Assembly: GCA_017654935.2 (NCBI GenBank)
Contig: CM065711.1
Location: forward strand, 28,544,708-28,608,707
DNA length: 64,000 nt
Source: Phymorhynchus buccinoides
Lineage: Eukaryota > Mollusca > Gastropoda > Neogastropoda > Raphitomidae
Reading direction: 5' to 3'
Shown: positions 26,001 to 38,987 of the stretch, one piece after another
Layout: every line of letters begins with the position of its first letter
Numbering within the stretch: position 1 is the stretch's first letter
Position numbers and translations under genes: made by a program
Notes under the pieces: model-generated
What the model saw: only the letters and a program-made list of their open reading frames with translations
The model's database searches: none
Told to the model about the DNA's origin: nothing

Positions 26001-27189
26001 AAGTCCCCCCCCCCGCCGGATCAGTGGCCAAACGCAATCCCCTTGATTTCGTTCCGGTAATTGCCGAAAAGTTTTTTTTTTGTTTTTTCCAAACCGGGCT
26101 GAAGGCAAAACAGGTTAAAAACTCACCAGGGGCAAGCTTGATTGCCATTGTAGCTTTTTGGATTGCCCCCTTTGGGGGGGTCGAAGGATCCCCCCTCCCA
26201 CTTTTAGGTTCCCCCCCCACCCCCCCCCCCCACTCCAAGAGGAAAGAAAAAATTGCAGTGGGGGAGGCTCATAAGGAAGGGGTTTTTTCCATCACAATGT
26301 TTGAAATAAGCCCCCTTTTCCCCAGGCGTCCCCGTGGGCCCCCGATTTTTTAGGGACAAAAAGAGCCCGTCCCCCTTCCGAGGGGGAGTTTCCCCCAATG
26401 AAAGAAAAACGCAGGAAAACAAATCCACCCTCACGAGCAAGCGGGTTTTGTTTTTGACCTAAACACTTTGGGGTCAACGTAATTGCCCGGAGGTTATCAC
26501 AAGGACGACGTGATTTTCCCCTAAAGCAAGCCAACGAGAATTTCTTCGTGGGTGGGGGGGAGCTGAAACTGGAAGGCCAAAATTGTTTCCCCCGAACCCG
26601 GTAGGTCCCCCCCCCCCCCCCCTTCTTTGTCAGAGAGGGGAGTCCGCAATCGTGATACCGTTTTTTTTTTTTTTCAATCTGAGGAAAAAGAGTGGGCCTT
26701 GGATAGAAAAAATCCCAATGATGGACACTTTTGGAAATCACCAAATTTTATAAACGGGCTTATTTCCCCCCCCCGGCTTTTTGTTTTTTGGGGATGGCCC
26801 GAAAATGGTGTGGAAAAGAGATCACTTGATATGGGTATTTCGCAAAAAAACCCTGTTTTTTTTTGAATTTGACGTTGTTTGAAAAAAAACAACCAAGTCC
26901 CCCAAAAAAAAGTCGAAAAACGCCTCCATGGAAACTTTCTGTCCCTTAGGGAACTTTTCTTACCACTTGCCTCAAGAGACCCATTCCAAGAATAAGGAGG
27001 CCGTTTTTTTTTTTTTTTTTTTGGGACCCTTTTGTGAATATCAGTCCTTTCATCACCTTTTTTAAAATCCGTGCAAACGGTGGGGGGTTTTACTACTTCC
27101 CAAGATACACAATTGGAACCCCCGTAAGCCCAAACTCCCCCCCGAAAGTCCCCCCCTTGGTCCCCCCCCCCCTTTTTCCACAAGCCCCG

Positions 27190-27689
27190 NNNNNNNNNNN
27201 NNNNNNNNNNNNNNNNNNNNNNNNNNNNNNNNNNNNNNNNNNNNNNNNNNNNNNNNNNNNNNNNNNNNNNNNNNNNNNNNNNNNNNNNNNNNNNNNNNNN
27301 NNNNNNNNNNNNNNNNNNNNNNNNNNNNNNNNNNNNNNNNNNNNNNNNNNNNNNNNNNNNNNNNNNNNNNNNNNNNNNNNNNNNNNNNNNNNNNNNNNNN
27401 NNNNNNNNNNNNNNNNNNNNNNNNNNNNNNNNNNNNNNNNNNNNNNNNNNNNNNNNNNNNNNNNNNNNNNNNNNNNNNNNNNNNNNNNNNNNNNNNNNNN
27501 NNNNNNNNNNNNNNNNNNNNNNNNNNNNNNNNNNNNNNNNNNNNNNNNNNNNNNNNNNNNNNNNNNNNNNNNNNNNNNNNNNNNNNNNNNNNNNNNNNNN
27601 NNNNNNNNNNNNNNNNNNNNNNNNNNNNNNNNNNNNNNNNNNNNNNNNNNNNNNNNNNNNNNNNNNNNNNNNNNNNNNNNNNNNNNNNN
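27190..27689. other. Assembly gap of exactly 500 N
   Basis: A run of exactly 500 N, a round number that marks a scaffolder-inserted gap of unknown true size. The second gap in the window has the same length. Confidence 0.98.
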
Positions 27690-28024
27690 CCGCGGAAAGT
27701 TTAAAACATTTCGCGGATGTTCCGCGAAAACGCAGAATTCTTTCATGCCTGCGTGATCTCTGTGTGTTATAACAAAACATATTTTTTCAGTCACACTGCT
27801 TTCTAAATAAGTTTTAAACTGGCTATTTCCGAATGGGCACACAACTATTTGGCCCATTTCATTAAATGGCAGTTTCCCGGATGGAGTAACATAATGATAT
27901 AACTTTAAGCAAAGAGGGTGTTGTATGCCTTAAAGGCTCAAGTATGTGGCAATGATGGGAAAACCAGAACAATGGAATTGGGCATAAATGGACTACGCTT
28001 CACAAGATGGAGCAAAGCTTCATG

Positions 28025-28710
28025 GTCATACGTCGGAGCCTCCCTTAAAAGACTCACTCCAACATAAGACCTACTTCTCTGAGACATTGCCCTCCTTCAT
28101 AACAGGGTTCCCAGGCGCTTTCGAGCTATCCCCAATAAAGGAACCCTAGTAAAGGACTGTAGCCTAAGGCAAATCTGCCATCGTTAGGCAACGATCATGA
28201 AAGGGAAACATTTTCCCAGCATTGCGAACAATGTCTAAGCAGATAGAAAAAACTATGGCTCACACAGAATTACGCGTTAGCAAGCCAAAACCGACACCAG
28301 GATTAAAGAACGAGATTTCAGTCAATTCGCTGGACAACGCGGTGCACGTCGTCTGCTAAGCGCGTTCGGTGAAACGGGAAGGTGGGGGAGGGGTGTAAGG
28401 AAGTAGGTGCTGAGCGATTTTTCTAAGGTTAAAGTGCTGCTGCGATCTGTTTGAGAGGTCTGGATGACCGGCAATTTTGGCAGCTGTCAGACTGTAAGGA
28501 CTGAAGGTGAATGTAAGAACTTGTAAGGCCTTAAATGGAGATTCAATTGGTCAAGGATTATAAGGACTGGTAAGGCCCCCTGTGAACCCTGATGATAAGT
28601 ATTTAAAATTACTCCCTTATAAGGACCCCTCATTATCAATATAAGACCTCATTTTGGATGATTTTTGAAGGTCTTATAAGGGAGGAGTCTTAAAGGGATG
28701 TACACTGTAC
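28025..28710. mobile_element. Copy A of nested TIR elements
   Basis: Counterpart of 48522-49198: an outer TACAGTGGAACC-type element split by an inner element of about 500 bases. Termini are degraded here (the left one reads GGAGCCTCCCTTAAAAGAC), probably by sequencing error. Confidence 0.7.
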
Positions 28711-28866
28711 ACGAAAAACAGAATGATTAAACTTGTTGGCTGAGGTGTTGGCAGGGGATCAACTCGTCACAGGACATCACTAGGTCATTTGAACAGGTTG
28801 AAAAAAAAATATAGTAGGTCATTCATTAAAATAAAATAATGCCAAAAAAAGAAGCAAATACAACTG

Positions 28867-29112
28867 ACCCTTTTCAACCGCCAGCCATTTTTCAGGCCAA
28901 AAAATACCCTTCAACCTAATGGGTTAGAGAACAAAAAATCTCTGCAATATTGAGAATTCCTCTGTGGACATATGTAACATCAGGCCTCCCCACCTCCCCA
29001 AATCAAGAAAGAAAACAGGGTCTCCAGGACAACAGGCTCTGACCTGATGCCCTCTAGGGACAGGGTGTAAAACCAATGTGGTGAAAAGTCGACATTGGCG
29101 CTGAAGGGTTAA
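28867..29112. mobile_element. Copy A of a TTAACCCTTTC-family MITE
   Basis: Counterpart of 49365-49613. The right end reads CGACATTGGCGCTGAAGGGTTAA-like, and the left end is damaged (ACCCTTTTCAACCGCCAGCC). Confidence 0.65.
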
Positions 29113-29949
29113 GCATAGTTTCACTAGGACTGGCGTGTTCAAAGGACGACATGATGAAAACTTTTTTTTATTGTTTTGGTTTTATTCTTTTTGTATCTGG
29201 GGTTTCTTCGGCATCAGAAGAAAATCTAGTAAAATACAGTACTCGCAATGTAAAGTAATAAAGGGCCAATATTTTCTACCAGTCTATTGTTTCACCTAAG
29301 TCAGTCTGACACTCAGTTGAGCGAACATCAAAATCCATAAGTGATGGACAGACACAAAGTATTTTAAACATAGTAAGTCAAAATGACCTACTGACTGCAA
29401 AAAACAATAGGGCATTCAAAATTTGATCAGTCAATGATGATGGACCGGGTGCTAAGAATAACCCCTGTACTGGACATTCAAAATAGATCATGCAGAAATT
29501 GACATAGAAGACAAATTTTTTTTTGTGACTTTGACTTGATTTAGACAAACCAATAAAAATTAAAAAATCATTAAAATGTCTTAGTTGTGATACCAGCACA
29601 AAACACACAAAAACAGACATAAATCTGCCCTAAAGAGAAAAATGGATTGGGGAGTCTGTGGGACGCATTTCGGGCTTTTGCTCAAAACACATTCGGAGCG
29701 ACTTATGTCTCGTAAGCGCTGTCACATACGTTAAAGAAAAATCGAAAAATCAATACACCAGTCAGGACAATCCAAAATAAGGAGTGTAATACACAACAAA
29801 AAATGCCCTCAAACAAACAAAAATAAAATGTGCAAAAAAGTGAGTGTTTTCCCCCAAAAAATGTCATCATTTGAATTTGTTCTTGAGTGAAATGTTTTTT
29901 GGGCATTATGTTCTTTAAATTGCATCCTGCTTTCCTCCAACCCCCCGCA

Positions 29950-30065
29950 TAACTCATTACACGCACGCAGCATGGGCACAAACACACATGCACACACACA
30001 AAACATAGATAACTGCGTCGCAGCACACACACACAACACACACCACACACACACAACACAGAGCC
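29950..30065. repeat. (CA)n microsatellite, copy A
   Basis: Imperfect CA repeats matching 50413-50530 of copy B but with interruptions. Confidence 0.85.
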
Positions 30066-32411
30066 AAACTGAATCAAACCGATTGAAGAAAGAAATGATC
30101 ATGCGAGGAAAAATCTTCATAACACAGAAGATTTTTTTTTTTTTTTACTAATATATGAAAAAAAAGTTCCCCACATTACAGAATAAATGGACAAGGTCAT
30201 AAATTGGCCCAAGAAAAATCTTTTTGTATGATTTTAAAATAAGCATAATTACGAGGGGAAAAAAAGAAAAATTACATCGTATAAAGAATCCAACTGATGT
30301 ATTTGTTCAACAAAAACATGTATATCTTGACAGGGAAAAAAACTAAAAAATTTAAAGCTCCGTTAAAACCCTTTCTTGCCAGTCCTGGGTTTGTCACTCG
30401 TACTACTCAGGATAAGTGATGTCATGATGATGTCAAACGTTGATGCACAGCCCGGAATGTGGTTTTTGTGGTCAAAAAGTCTGGAAAGATATAATATATA
30501 TAGATCTAGACCATTTCTCAGATTAGTCTCAAAGTCTCCTTAATTTACAGTATGAACATCGATAACTTCCGTTTTCTATCCGCAGTGATGGGGTGCGTAA
30601 AACGTAAACCCAATCACAAACTTACCCTTGACTGCCGTATAACAACCCGTCGACCGAAGACATCCTGATGACATCATCAGATAAGAGAATAACTGATGTG
30701 CTGGCTTTTCTCTAACACAGTCAAAGAGAGTTATACCACAGACCATTTTTGCCAGATTGGCTCTATCGGTTGTTATTTTTCATGGAATGATTTGTACAAT
30801 GATTTTAAAAAATAATAAATTCTGGGCAGTCAAAGGATTAACTGAATTCAGTCAAACAAGATCGACAACATACTTTTTTTTCTTCTTTCTTCACACAAAC
30901 TATCATCCAGGTAACAAAAAAACAGAAACACACAGTTTTAATATGAATACTATTATTATAATATACAGCACACCAGCATGAAACTGTACAAGAAAAACGT
31001 CAATTGACCACAAACAGATATACACACGGGTGATGTCCTGGGAAAATTAACAAAATCCTGCAAGCCCGGCGGAGTGCTGGACAGCGCCCTCCTGGGGTTC
31101 CGGGGGGCAATGGCCCTGGAAGCTGAGGTGAAACAACAGTTTCCAATTGTCTGACAGGCTATCGTTATGCACTTTCACTTTGGTTACACTTCATGACCTC
31201 TATATAACCAGCAAAATGACAATCTTCTCAACTTCTATATCCGGCGACGACGGGCCAGCTAATACAAACAAATCCGAACTCAGGTACATCCTGGATAGTA
31301 AGGCAGCCTCCCTTGTCTATATCTTAACAAACAAACAAAAGATAAAGAAAAAGCTAGTCTTAAGGTTTTGAATCACCATAACTGGCCAGCACTAACACTT
31401 CACGATCCTCATACAAATGCTTGTTATTGTTTTTGTTTTTTAAATGCTGTCACAACACACTTTTTTCTCTTTTTTCCCCTCATAAATTTCCACTCTTCGT
31501 TTTTTTGTACTTTTTTTTTAATGTCAAATTAATCTATACAAGACTCTCTCTCTCTCTCCCCCTTTGAGTGAAAGGCTCTGTGCTATTCTAGAACACCCCC
31601 CCCCCTACCACCCTTTTTGTTTGTCACAGACCTTCTGGAGGTAATGACAATAAAAATGTCAGGTCAGTGTTTTTCCTCTTCTTTTTCTACCCCCCCCCCC
31701 CCCCTCCAAAGTTTTGCCTTCATTTTCAATTTTCGAAGGCATTTCAACCCCCAGTTCTCATCCCTGACCCCCCCACCCCCCTAGAGTAAATCAAGTCCTT
31801 GACCGAATGGTATGTCCTTTAAAATCTCAAGTCACGGTCATGTCCACGTATGGCTTGCCGAGAGGAGTAAAATAACTTTGCATGTTAGGCTACACTTTTT
31901 GTTTGCAGTATTACTAGTTTTCTTCTTCTTCTTCTCTCGATCGCTCAGAAACGTTCCTATCAATTATGGCACAGATGCTCTATGCTGGGTCGCGCCTACA
32001 CTAAGAATAGTGGCCAGCAAGTTCGACTTCTGTTGGAGGAAATTTTTGAAGTTTTTTTTTTTGTTTTTTTTAAAGGCAGGAGAATGGACGGCAAGGCAAG
32101 GGAAAGAAAGGAAACGATAGTAGAGGACGTCAGCCAAGGGCATAAAGGCAGAGTCAAAGAGAGTGGACAGATTAGAGGAAGCTACAAGCACAGCCCTTCA
32201 GAAGGTGGGGAGACTATTTAAACAAGAACCCCAGTATCCTCAACGGGGGGCGTATTCTATTTGTAAATCAGATGCACATGATAAGTACATTAACGCAATC
32301 AATGCAAACGGACGAGCTGAGACTTTATTTCCATCAGTTTCCTTATCGATCTTCTAAAGAGTCCCCAAAAAGGGGAAGGGGGGGGAAAAAAAATTTTTGG
32401 GGGGTTAACCT

Positions 32412-32560
32412 GGGACCGGTATTCGCGAGATAGCATGAGACTTAGCATGCATAATAACTAGAAGCTCTTCAAAAAGTCATATTAAAACATAGAGGACATT
32501 GAAGAGCGTCTAGTTCAGCATCTGCTACGTCTCATTGCTATTCAACGTGAATACCGTCCT
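32412..32560. mobile_element. Palindromic MITE present only in copy A
   Basis: A 149-bp fold-back element begins GGGACCGGTATTCGCGAG and ends CAACGTGAATACCGTCCT, with AGAAGCTCTTCAAAAAGT facing its own complement near the centre. Copy B has the empty site, where TTAACCT joins GATCAATAATC directly at 52900/52901. The same element sits at 62146-62298. The insertion lies about 26 bases past the stop codon of the zinc-finger gene, so within its 3' UTR. The target-site duplication cannot be fixed because copy A carries indel errors; CCT is one possibility. Confidence 0.85.
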
Positions 32561-32586
32561 GATCAATAATCAAATAACAAAACTAA

Positions 32587-33887
32587 TCAATCCTCCTCCT
32601 CATCTCCCTGTCCATAACTTTCCTCCTCTCTTCCCCCTTCTTTCCCCTCCTCTTCTTCCCTCCTATTTGCGGGTTCGAACAAAAGAATTCTACACTACAT
32701 TGTAATCATTTTCATTAGTCCATCTCATCTCCACATCATCTTCTTCTTCTCAGCCATTTTCTGCATCTCTGCACTTCATCGGCTTCGTTTTCGTATTTTC
32801 GTCGTCTTCTCTCGTCCACAATGTGGCAGCAGCATTTTCATCGCCGTTTTCTTTCTCTTCTTCTTTCTCTTCAACATTTTCTTCTTCGTCCTCGGATAAA
32901 TCCAAGCTCCGACGAAGGGTATTCGTCTTCAGCGTGCGAAGGCAAAGACAACAAAACTATCTGTCTCCTAATTCTACTATACTTCCTCCCTCTCAATGCC
33001 TCCTCCTCCTCCCCTCTCTTTTCTTCTTACTTCCCCCCCGTGGCCGAAAATCCGAATTTTCCCACCTCCCTCCTCTCTCTACATCTTTACCCACGGGCAC
33101 CCTCTCGTACCGTACTCTTCCGTTTTTTTTCCCAACGTACCTTGCAAGGGTCAGTAGCAGGATGCGGTTTCGCTCGTTTGGGGCGATGGGCACGGGGTCC
33201 GGGGGTGGCGTTGTTGTGTGGAAACCGCCGGGGACCCTCGACGCGATTGGTCATCTACGGTCAAGGTCGAGAATTCAAGGCTTCGTTGTCGTCGTTGGCG
33301 CCCCAACTATTCCGTGGAATCCGATTGGTCTTCGAGGTCTCCTCCCCCTCCCTATTTCCCGCCGGGGGTTGGAGAACTAAGTCAACCCTTCGCGGTCAAG
33401 GTCAAGGTCGTGAACGGCACGACCTTTGACATCTTCGGCTCCAGGTTGACCAAATGACGCTCGCTTCCGCCCGCCCCCGACGATGACGAGGCCTTGGAGG
33501 CGATGACTCAATATCCTCTGTCTGCGTCGTGGTTGGTAGCGATGTGAGTCCCACCGCCGAGCCAGCGTTTGAAGGCGGAGTAATCGCACTTGCTGCAGCG
33601 GAAGTCCTTGCGCATGCTCGAGGTGCGAGGCGATGTGGGCGCCAAAGTCCCCTCGTCGACGCCACGTAGGGCAGTAAACCGCACGGAAAGGGAGGAATCC
33701 GTATAGAAGAATACAGTACAGGGTTAGGTTGTCTTGACCAGATGTGGGAAGCTGCCGTTGCGAGGCTAGGGGTAGTCGGTAATGGTAGCGGTTCCCACGA
33801 AGTGAAGTCGCATCGTTGCAGGAGTACGCGTACACCCCGTCAGCGTCGTTTGTAGTTAGTTGCGTTGTTGTGCAGTTGGGGCGTTCT
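32587..33887 (-). pseudogene. Copy A of last zinc-finger exon, frameshifted
   Basis: Aligned with the intact exon 52930-54254. The acceptor (CCAG, at 33888-33889) and the TGA stop (32587-32589) are kept, but the exon is 24 bases shorter and frame is lost many times by single-base indels. For example the sequence coding for the first finger reads GGAGTACGCGTACACC here against GGAGTACTGCGTTACACC in copy B. The damage is spread evenly with no coding constraint, which fits sequencing error better than decay. The locus is probably functional on this haplotype too. Confidence 0.8.
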
Positions 33888-34785
33888 CTGGAAATAAACA
33901 GAAAAACGATGCCAAAAATGTATGAAACAAGATCATGGGTAATTATATGTCAGTGTGATATGGGTTTGGGTGTTTCTTTCATAAAATCCGTGAAAGGTAA
34001 ACAAAAATGCTAAATCATTTTTTATTTTTTAAAGATGCATAAGTAGATCATGTTGAACATTTGTTTTTTTGGTTTGTTTATTCAGTACTTCTCTGCGTGC
34101 AGCCATATGGCATAGATGGGCAAGTACATATAACTTTGTCACGTTTACGCTTCACAGGTATCAACCGCTAGCGTACAGCCGACACATTCGATTTTGGAGG
34201 ACCTCAAAGGAGAAAAAATGAATTATGGAAGACTTTTGAAAAAAAGACAGGAGAATGCGCCAATAAGTCAGAAAGATAGTAGATGATAGAAAGCAAAGGA
34301 AAGGCAGAGTCAAAGCAGGAGGGGCCAGATTAGAGGAAGTTGTAAGACAGAATTCCAGAAGGTGGGGGGATATTTTTTAGAAAGACCCCCCGGTATCCCC
34401 AGGGGGAGAGACTCGTTGGAGGGGGCAGGGATCATTCCCGTCCCGGTAGGAGGCACGAAGTGCATCCTCCACTGCCCCGATTTATTCAGATTTATTCTTA
34501 GCTGGAAATGTGGTCGCATTTTTAAATTTCAACACACCTGCGTTCCTGTTTTTTTTTTTAAATGAATGAAATTCACATCAGTCTACAATTCAATTCATTA
34601 CAAGTCTAACTCTAAGCTCCAATGATATATAGCGTTACCTAATTTAATTCTGCATAATATAGAAAAAAAGAAAGGGTTCTTCGAACAAACTCTCTCCACA
34701 CAAAATGCAGTTCCCAAACTAAATTCGCTAATTTCACTGAAAAGCGTGTTGGGCTTATTCAGCGTACAAGGGTTAACAAATCTAC

Positions 34786-34897
34786 CAGTGGAGTGGACAA
34801 GCTCCTGTCAGTGAGGCGGATCAGGGCGGTAAACGCAGATATAGGATCAAGGACTCTTCCTATGCGTGCATTGCTGACGGTGGGACGCGATCTTCTC
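34786..34897 (-). pseudogene. Copy A of zinc-finger exon 55166-55278, damaged
   Basis: Same exon as 55166-55278, with one C missing at its 5' edge and a donor reading GTAGA where copy B has GTAAG. Internal indels (for example GGCGGATCAGGGCGG) disrupt the frame. Taken as sequencing error in the poorly polished contig. Confidence 0.75.
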
Positions 34898-36055
34898 CTG
34901 AACACACAGACAAAGAGCGTTTATCATAGCTCCAGGCATGTAAGTGGGGGCAAGTGGGTTTCGCGGAGGAATATCCAACCGATTCTGCATTCATTTGAAA
35001 GACGTTCGACTTCAAACTAACAATGATGAAAGTGTTTGGCGTCAAAGAAGAAGGAAGTAGAAAAAGAAGCACTTAGATCAAAATTGTAGCGTGAAGCGAT
35101 TGAATAGTAATTTTAGGCACCGAGCGACCTACAGAGAAGAAGATACCCCGCTGTTTTTTTGTGTGTGGCAATTTCACTTTCATGGATTTCCGCGATTCAC
35201 GAGGTCTCCATGCATGTAGTTCATAGATTATTGGATGGACAACTGACTGAATCGTAAATTTGCTTTCTCTGCGCATACCTGTTTCACAACATTTCACTAA
35301 CTATTCAACTGATTGCAAAAAAATTCTGTTGGTTTTTTAGTGTGCGTTGTGAGCGCGAGTTAAAATTTACTTTTCATGTTTTCAAGAATCGCTGTGTCAG
35401 GAGATAGCGCCTACATGGGGAACTCCGCAAATGAAAACAAATTGAAAGGCAGGGGGTCGCAGGGGACCCAGGGATCTCTAGGGACCGGCACCGGCAAGGT
35501 ACAGGGGCAGCGCCAGCGGACGATTCAGGGGGCAAGTTAAGAGAGAGATATAACGAGACAGGACAGACGTTTCAAAAAATGATAGAGGGAAAGTTGATAA
35601 GCCTTGTTAAAGTATTACATTGCATTTGTAAATTCAAGATGGAAACAACCAGTTCAAAACGCCCCAAATCGATTGTGGTTAAATTTATTTCGTTAAATGA
35701 GAATTAAAAAAAATGAAGAGTTCAGTTTCTGATAAAATTAAACATACTGAATCAGTGCAAAAAATGAAAGAGGAGCACCCATGCGCTATAGAGGATTATG
35801 TATTATCATTATATTAGTAGTACTAATACTTACAATGTTTTGCCGTAGCAAGATATTAAGAAATAATATTGCTTTTTACGGGATAAACACCAAACTGCAT
35901 TCAATTTTTAGATTTTGTTGGTAAATGATCTAATCCGAATATGAACAATTCAATGGCGTATACAATCAAAAGTAGACAGAAAATTAAGTCTGTTCTGACA
36001 GAATTATTGCTTCACGGCAAAACCCCAAAATACAACTATGCCAACATTCCATCTA

Positions 36056-36513
36056 TGTTTTCTTTAGAGCTCTCTAAATTGGTTTTGACGATTAATTGAT
36101 TCAAATTCCATACGGAAACCGTTTAAGAGTATCAATACTCATGTTGTAATGTAATAATTTCTGTCTTTGTGTTGCTTTGTGCACATGTGTTCATTTTCTG
36201 TGGTAGGGTAAGCAAAATCTACTGCTTTTTTATTAGTATTATTAGGTACTTTATAGTCACAGACGTCCGTCCTCTGTGAAATTCGGGTTTGGCTCCCACC
36301 TGGAGAGCGCGTCGCAGCAGGAGGCGCGCCACCCAATTTTTTTTATATTTTTTTTGGGGGCAAAAATGCAATTTTTGTCACTGATGTGAGAATAATTTTC
36401 TCTGCGGCTTATAAACTGGAGTGGCTTATATGTGAATAAATACCTCATATTTTATCAATTTAAGGGAATGCGGCTTATATACAGGTGCGTCTTATAGTCC
36501 AGTTTTTACGGTA
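36056..36513. mobile_element. Copy A of TACCGTA-type element, left end missing
   Basis: Matches the right ~450 bases of 56999-57570, ending GTCCAGTTTTTACGGTA. The left terminus and about 690 bases of copy B sequence (56425-57130) are absent. Confidence 0.65.
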
Positions 36514-36646
36514 AACTCAGAAATGATAAAAAATGAGATTTTTGACTTTGCAAGCTTGTTGTGAAAAACTAGCCTAAAGCAAATTAACGTCCCTTTCGTG
36601 GTGCTGGGTCCACATATATCTAATGCATATTCATGAGACAACTCAC

Positions 36647-36878
36647 TTGCTGTTGGTCTTCAGACAACAGTAAGGGCACATAAAGCCATGCGGGAGGTGG
36701 CTCTTCATGTGCGACCTGAGCGTCTGGATGTAGGGGGAGGCGAAGGGGCACAGCTTGCAGGAAAAAAAAAAAAGGGGGGGGGGGGGAGGGCTCACCTGCC
36801 CCGCTATTCCTTGTCCTGCTCCGCGCTGTAGCCATCTTGGCTGAAGAGTTGTGGGGACTGCTCCCTGGCGTCCAAAAC
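36647..36878 (-). pseudogene. Copy A of zinc-finger exon 57700-57908, homopolymer insertion
   Basis: Splice borders are preserved, but the exon is 232 bases against 209. The excess is a run of A followed by a run of G (about 36761-36787) replacing the short AATAGCTG of copy B. Such an A-run/G-run blow-up is typical of consensus failure and removes the frame between the acidic leader and the first Cys of the finger. Confidence 0.85.
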
Positions 36879-38818
36879 CTGGGGAAATGATATTTATATA
36901 TATTCGTCATTACAGTATTATCAAAATGATTATCATTTTCATTATAATTTCATTACTAGCGCAATGCCTAGTACTGGCAATGCACCGTACTGGTAACGGT
37001 AACGCCAAGTACTGGTAACTTTGAGTACAGCAAATTTGAAGCGATTTGTTAAGAAACGGCTGAGTTATAAGGCACCATTTCCCGTTGGCGCTGCTCTGAG
37101 AAAGACGCGCTCTCCCGATTCTCTTTCAATTTGCTGCCTGGCCTTGGCCGGCCATAGCAAGCCTGACAGCTACATTTGAGGCGATTCGGTTAAGAAACGT
37201 CGGAGTTTCTTGAAATTTGTTGTTTGTGAAAAGGTGAAGCGGCGTCTAGCGCGCATTTCTGAACTGATTCGCTTTCGGTTTGGCACACAGTCACTAGGTT
37301 CAATGTCCCTGGTCATCTACCTTCCGAATTTGAAGGCAATCGTTCCAGAAATGCCTGAGATATGGGCGCCAAAAGGCCATCGGATGCGCGTTTCGTGCAT
37401 TTGCAAACCGCGCAAATGATACGGCCGCCTCGTTGCCGTTGCCATCGCCCCGTTAGGGCTCATAGAAAAAGTGACAGCGATTCGGTCGAATAATGGCGGA
37501 GTTATAAGGCCCGTTTTGTGTTTCAGACACACACACACACAGACGGACAGTTGCCTTTTTACTATATGATTTTGTGCGATGCTTAAAATGGCGTCCCTTT
37601 ACTCATGGAGGGGGCGGGGTCGTCCAGCTTCCCGTATGTAGGCACGAGGCAACCACCCACTGCCCCACAGACGGCACTACAAATTTTGCGACATTCTTCT
37701 CACACAATCAATATTTTACCCTACAGTTTGTATTTTTTAATAACAATACAATACAATACAATCAGGGCTCACAATCGTCCCGCAAAACACGTGGTTCGAG
37801 GGACTCCTTCACTTACAATATACAGGGTCCTAGAGGAGGGATAGAGGGTACCAGTGGCATTGTTGAATGCTAAAAATATTTTTTCTAGTGCATTCCCTGG
37901 GACCCCTTGCACATTCTTTTAGAGGGTCCTTTAGAATTTTTAGTGCTTCATAGACCCCCAATGGGGGTCCCTGGGATCTCTCTGAACAATACAACGCAGC
38001 ATGACATGCACGTTCACCCTTTCACCGCCAATGTCGCATTTATGCACCACAATGTTTTATACACCCATGTTACTAAAATGGCATCAAATCAGACCCTATT
38101 TTCTTAAAATTTTCGGAGGTAAGGAGTAAGCCTAATGTTATACATGACACACATGATATTCTATGAATATTGCAGATACATTTTTGTATCCACCCAGTTA
38201 ACTATAATGTTATTGTTGAAAAATGGCTGGTGGTGAAACGGTTAATGCTTACCATTTCCTCCGAAGTCGGAGTGTGGCTGACACGTGGCTGGGTAATCAA
38301 AAACGGTCACTACACAAACGTAATGTTCTCATCCCTTAGCTGGTGCATTTTGTACCATAGCTGTTTCAAGTGCTTTCACTTGTTGGGATGGATCCCATGG
38401 AGTCTTTAAGCCAGGGTACTTCTTCTTCTTCGATCGCTCAGACACATCTTTCCTGTTAATTAATGAGCGCAGATGTTGTCATGCTGTCCGCTATGCGCCT
38501 AACTAAAGAAATACTTAGGCCCAGCAAGTCCGACTTCGCCTGGAGGAAATGTTTTTGAAAGTGTTTCTTGAAAAAATTTTGCAAGAGAATGGACCTTTTT
38601 TGGAATAGAAAGATAGTAGATGACAGTAAGCAAAGGGAAAAGGCTGAGTCAAAGAGAGTGACAGATTAATGGTTCGTTACAAGCACAGAACTTCCAGAAG
38701 GGTTGGGGTTAACTGTTTTAGGTTTACAAAAGAACACCCCCCCCCCCCCCCCGTATCCCCCTGGGGGAAGCCATGGTACGACAACGAAAGGCAACAACAA
38801 CAAAATAACAATGCTCAC

Positions 38819-38987
38819 CATTCCGGCGGAGTTGCAGGGTGTAGCCGTTGGTCCGATCCACCCACGTGAAATTTGCCCCCTGGTGGATTTCGCGGTGGTG
38901 GTTGTACACCTTCCCCACACTCTCGTCGACCAAGTCGCATTGCCCGCATTTGATTCGCTCCTCTCTGGCCACTGCCGCATCTTCACC
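38819..38987 (-). pseudogene. Copy A of zinc-finger exon 59774-59941, one-base insertion
   Basis: 169 bases against 168. One extra G (GCAGGGTGTAG against GCAGGTGTAG, near 38840) shifts the frame after the finger CGQC...HHREIH, which itself is intact here. Acceptor CACAG and donor ATG/GTGAGC are the same in both copies. Confidence 0.85.

Larger units (their letters stand above)
1..27189. other. Contig 1: mostly low-quality, homopolymer-distorted sequence
   Basis: The first ~840 bases read as normal metazoan repeat DNA. From there to the gap the sequence is dominated by runs of 6-20 identical bases (T, C, G), strong strand bias and no long open frame. No ORF shows domain-like sequence; all are low-complexity translations. 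This looks like unpolished or failed long-read consensus, not a natural composition. I see no gene, RNA gene or convincing transposon beyond the items listed separately. Confidence 0.75.
9001..27189. other. Homopolymer-distorted sequence, no gene seen
   Basis: Continuation of the poor-quality contig up to the gap. It holds long T and C runs, a C/T-rich block at about 19440-20015, and G/T-rich blocks at about 11750-12070 and 24470-24720. No credible exon, RNA gene or transposon end was found on either strand. Confidence 0.6.

Noticed and set aside
26674..27857. Long frames across the first gap
   Set aside because: They exist only because N codons are treated as open.
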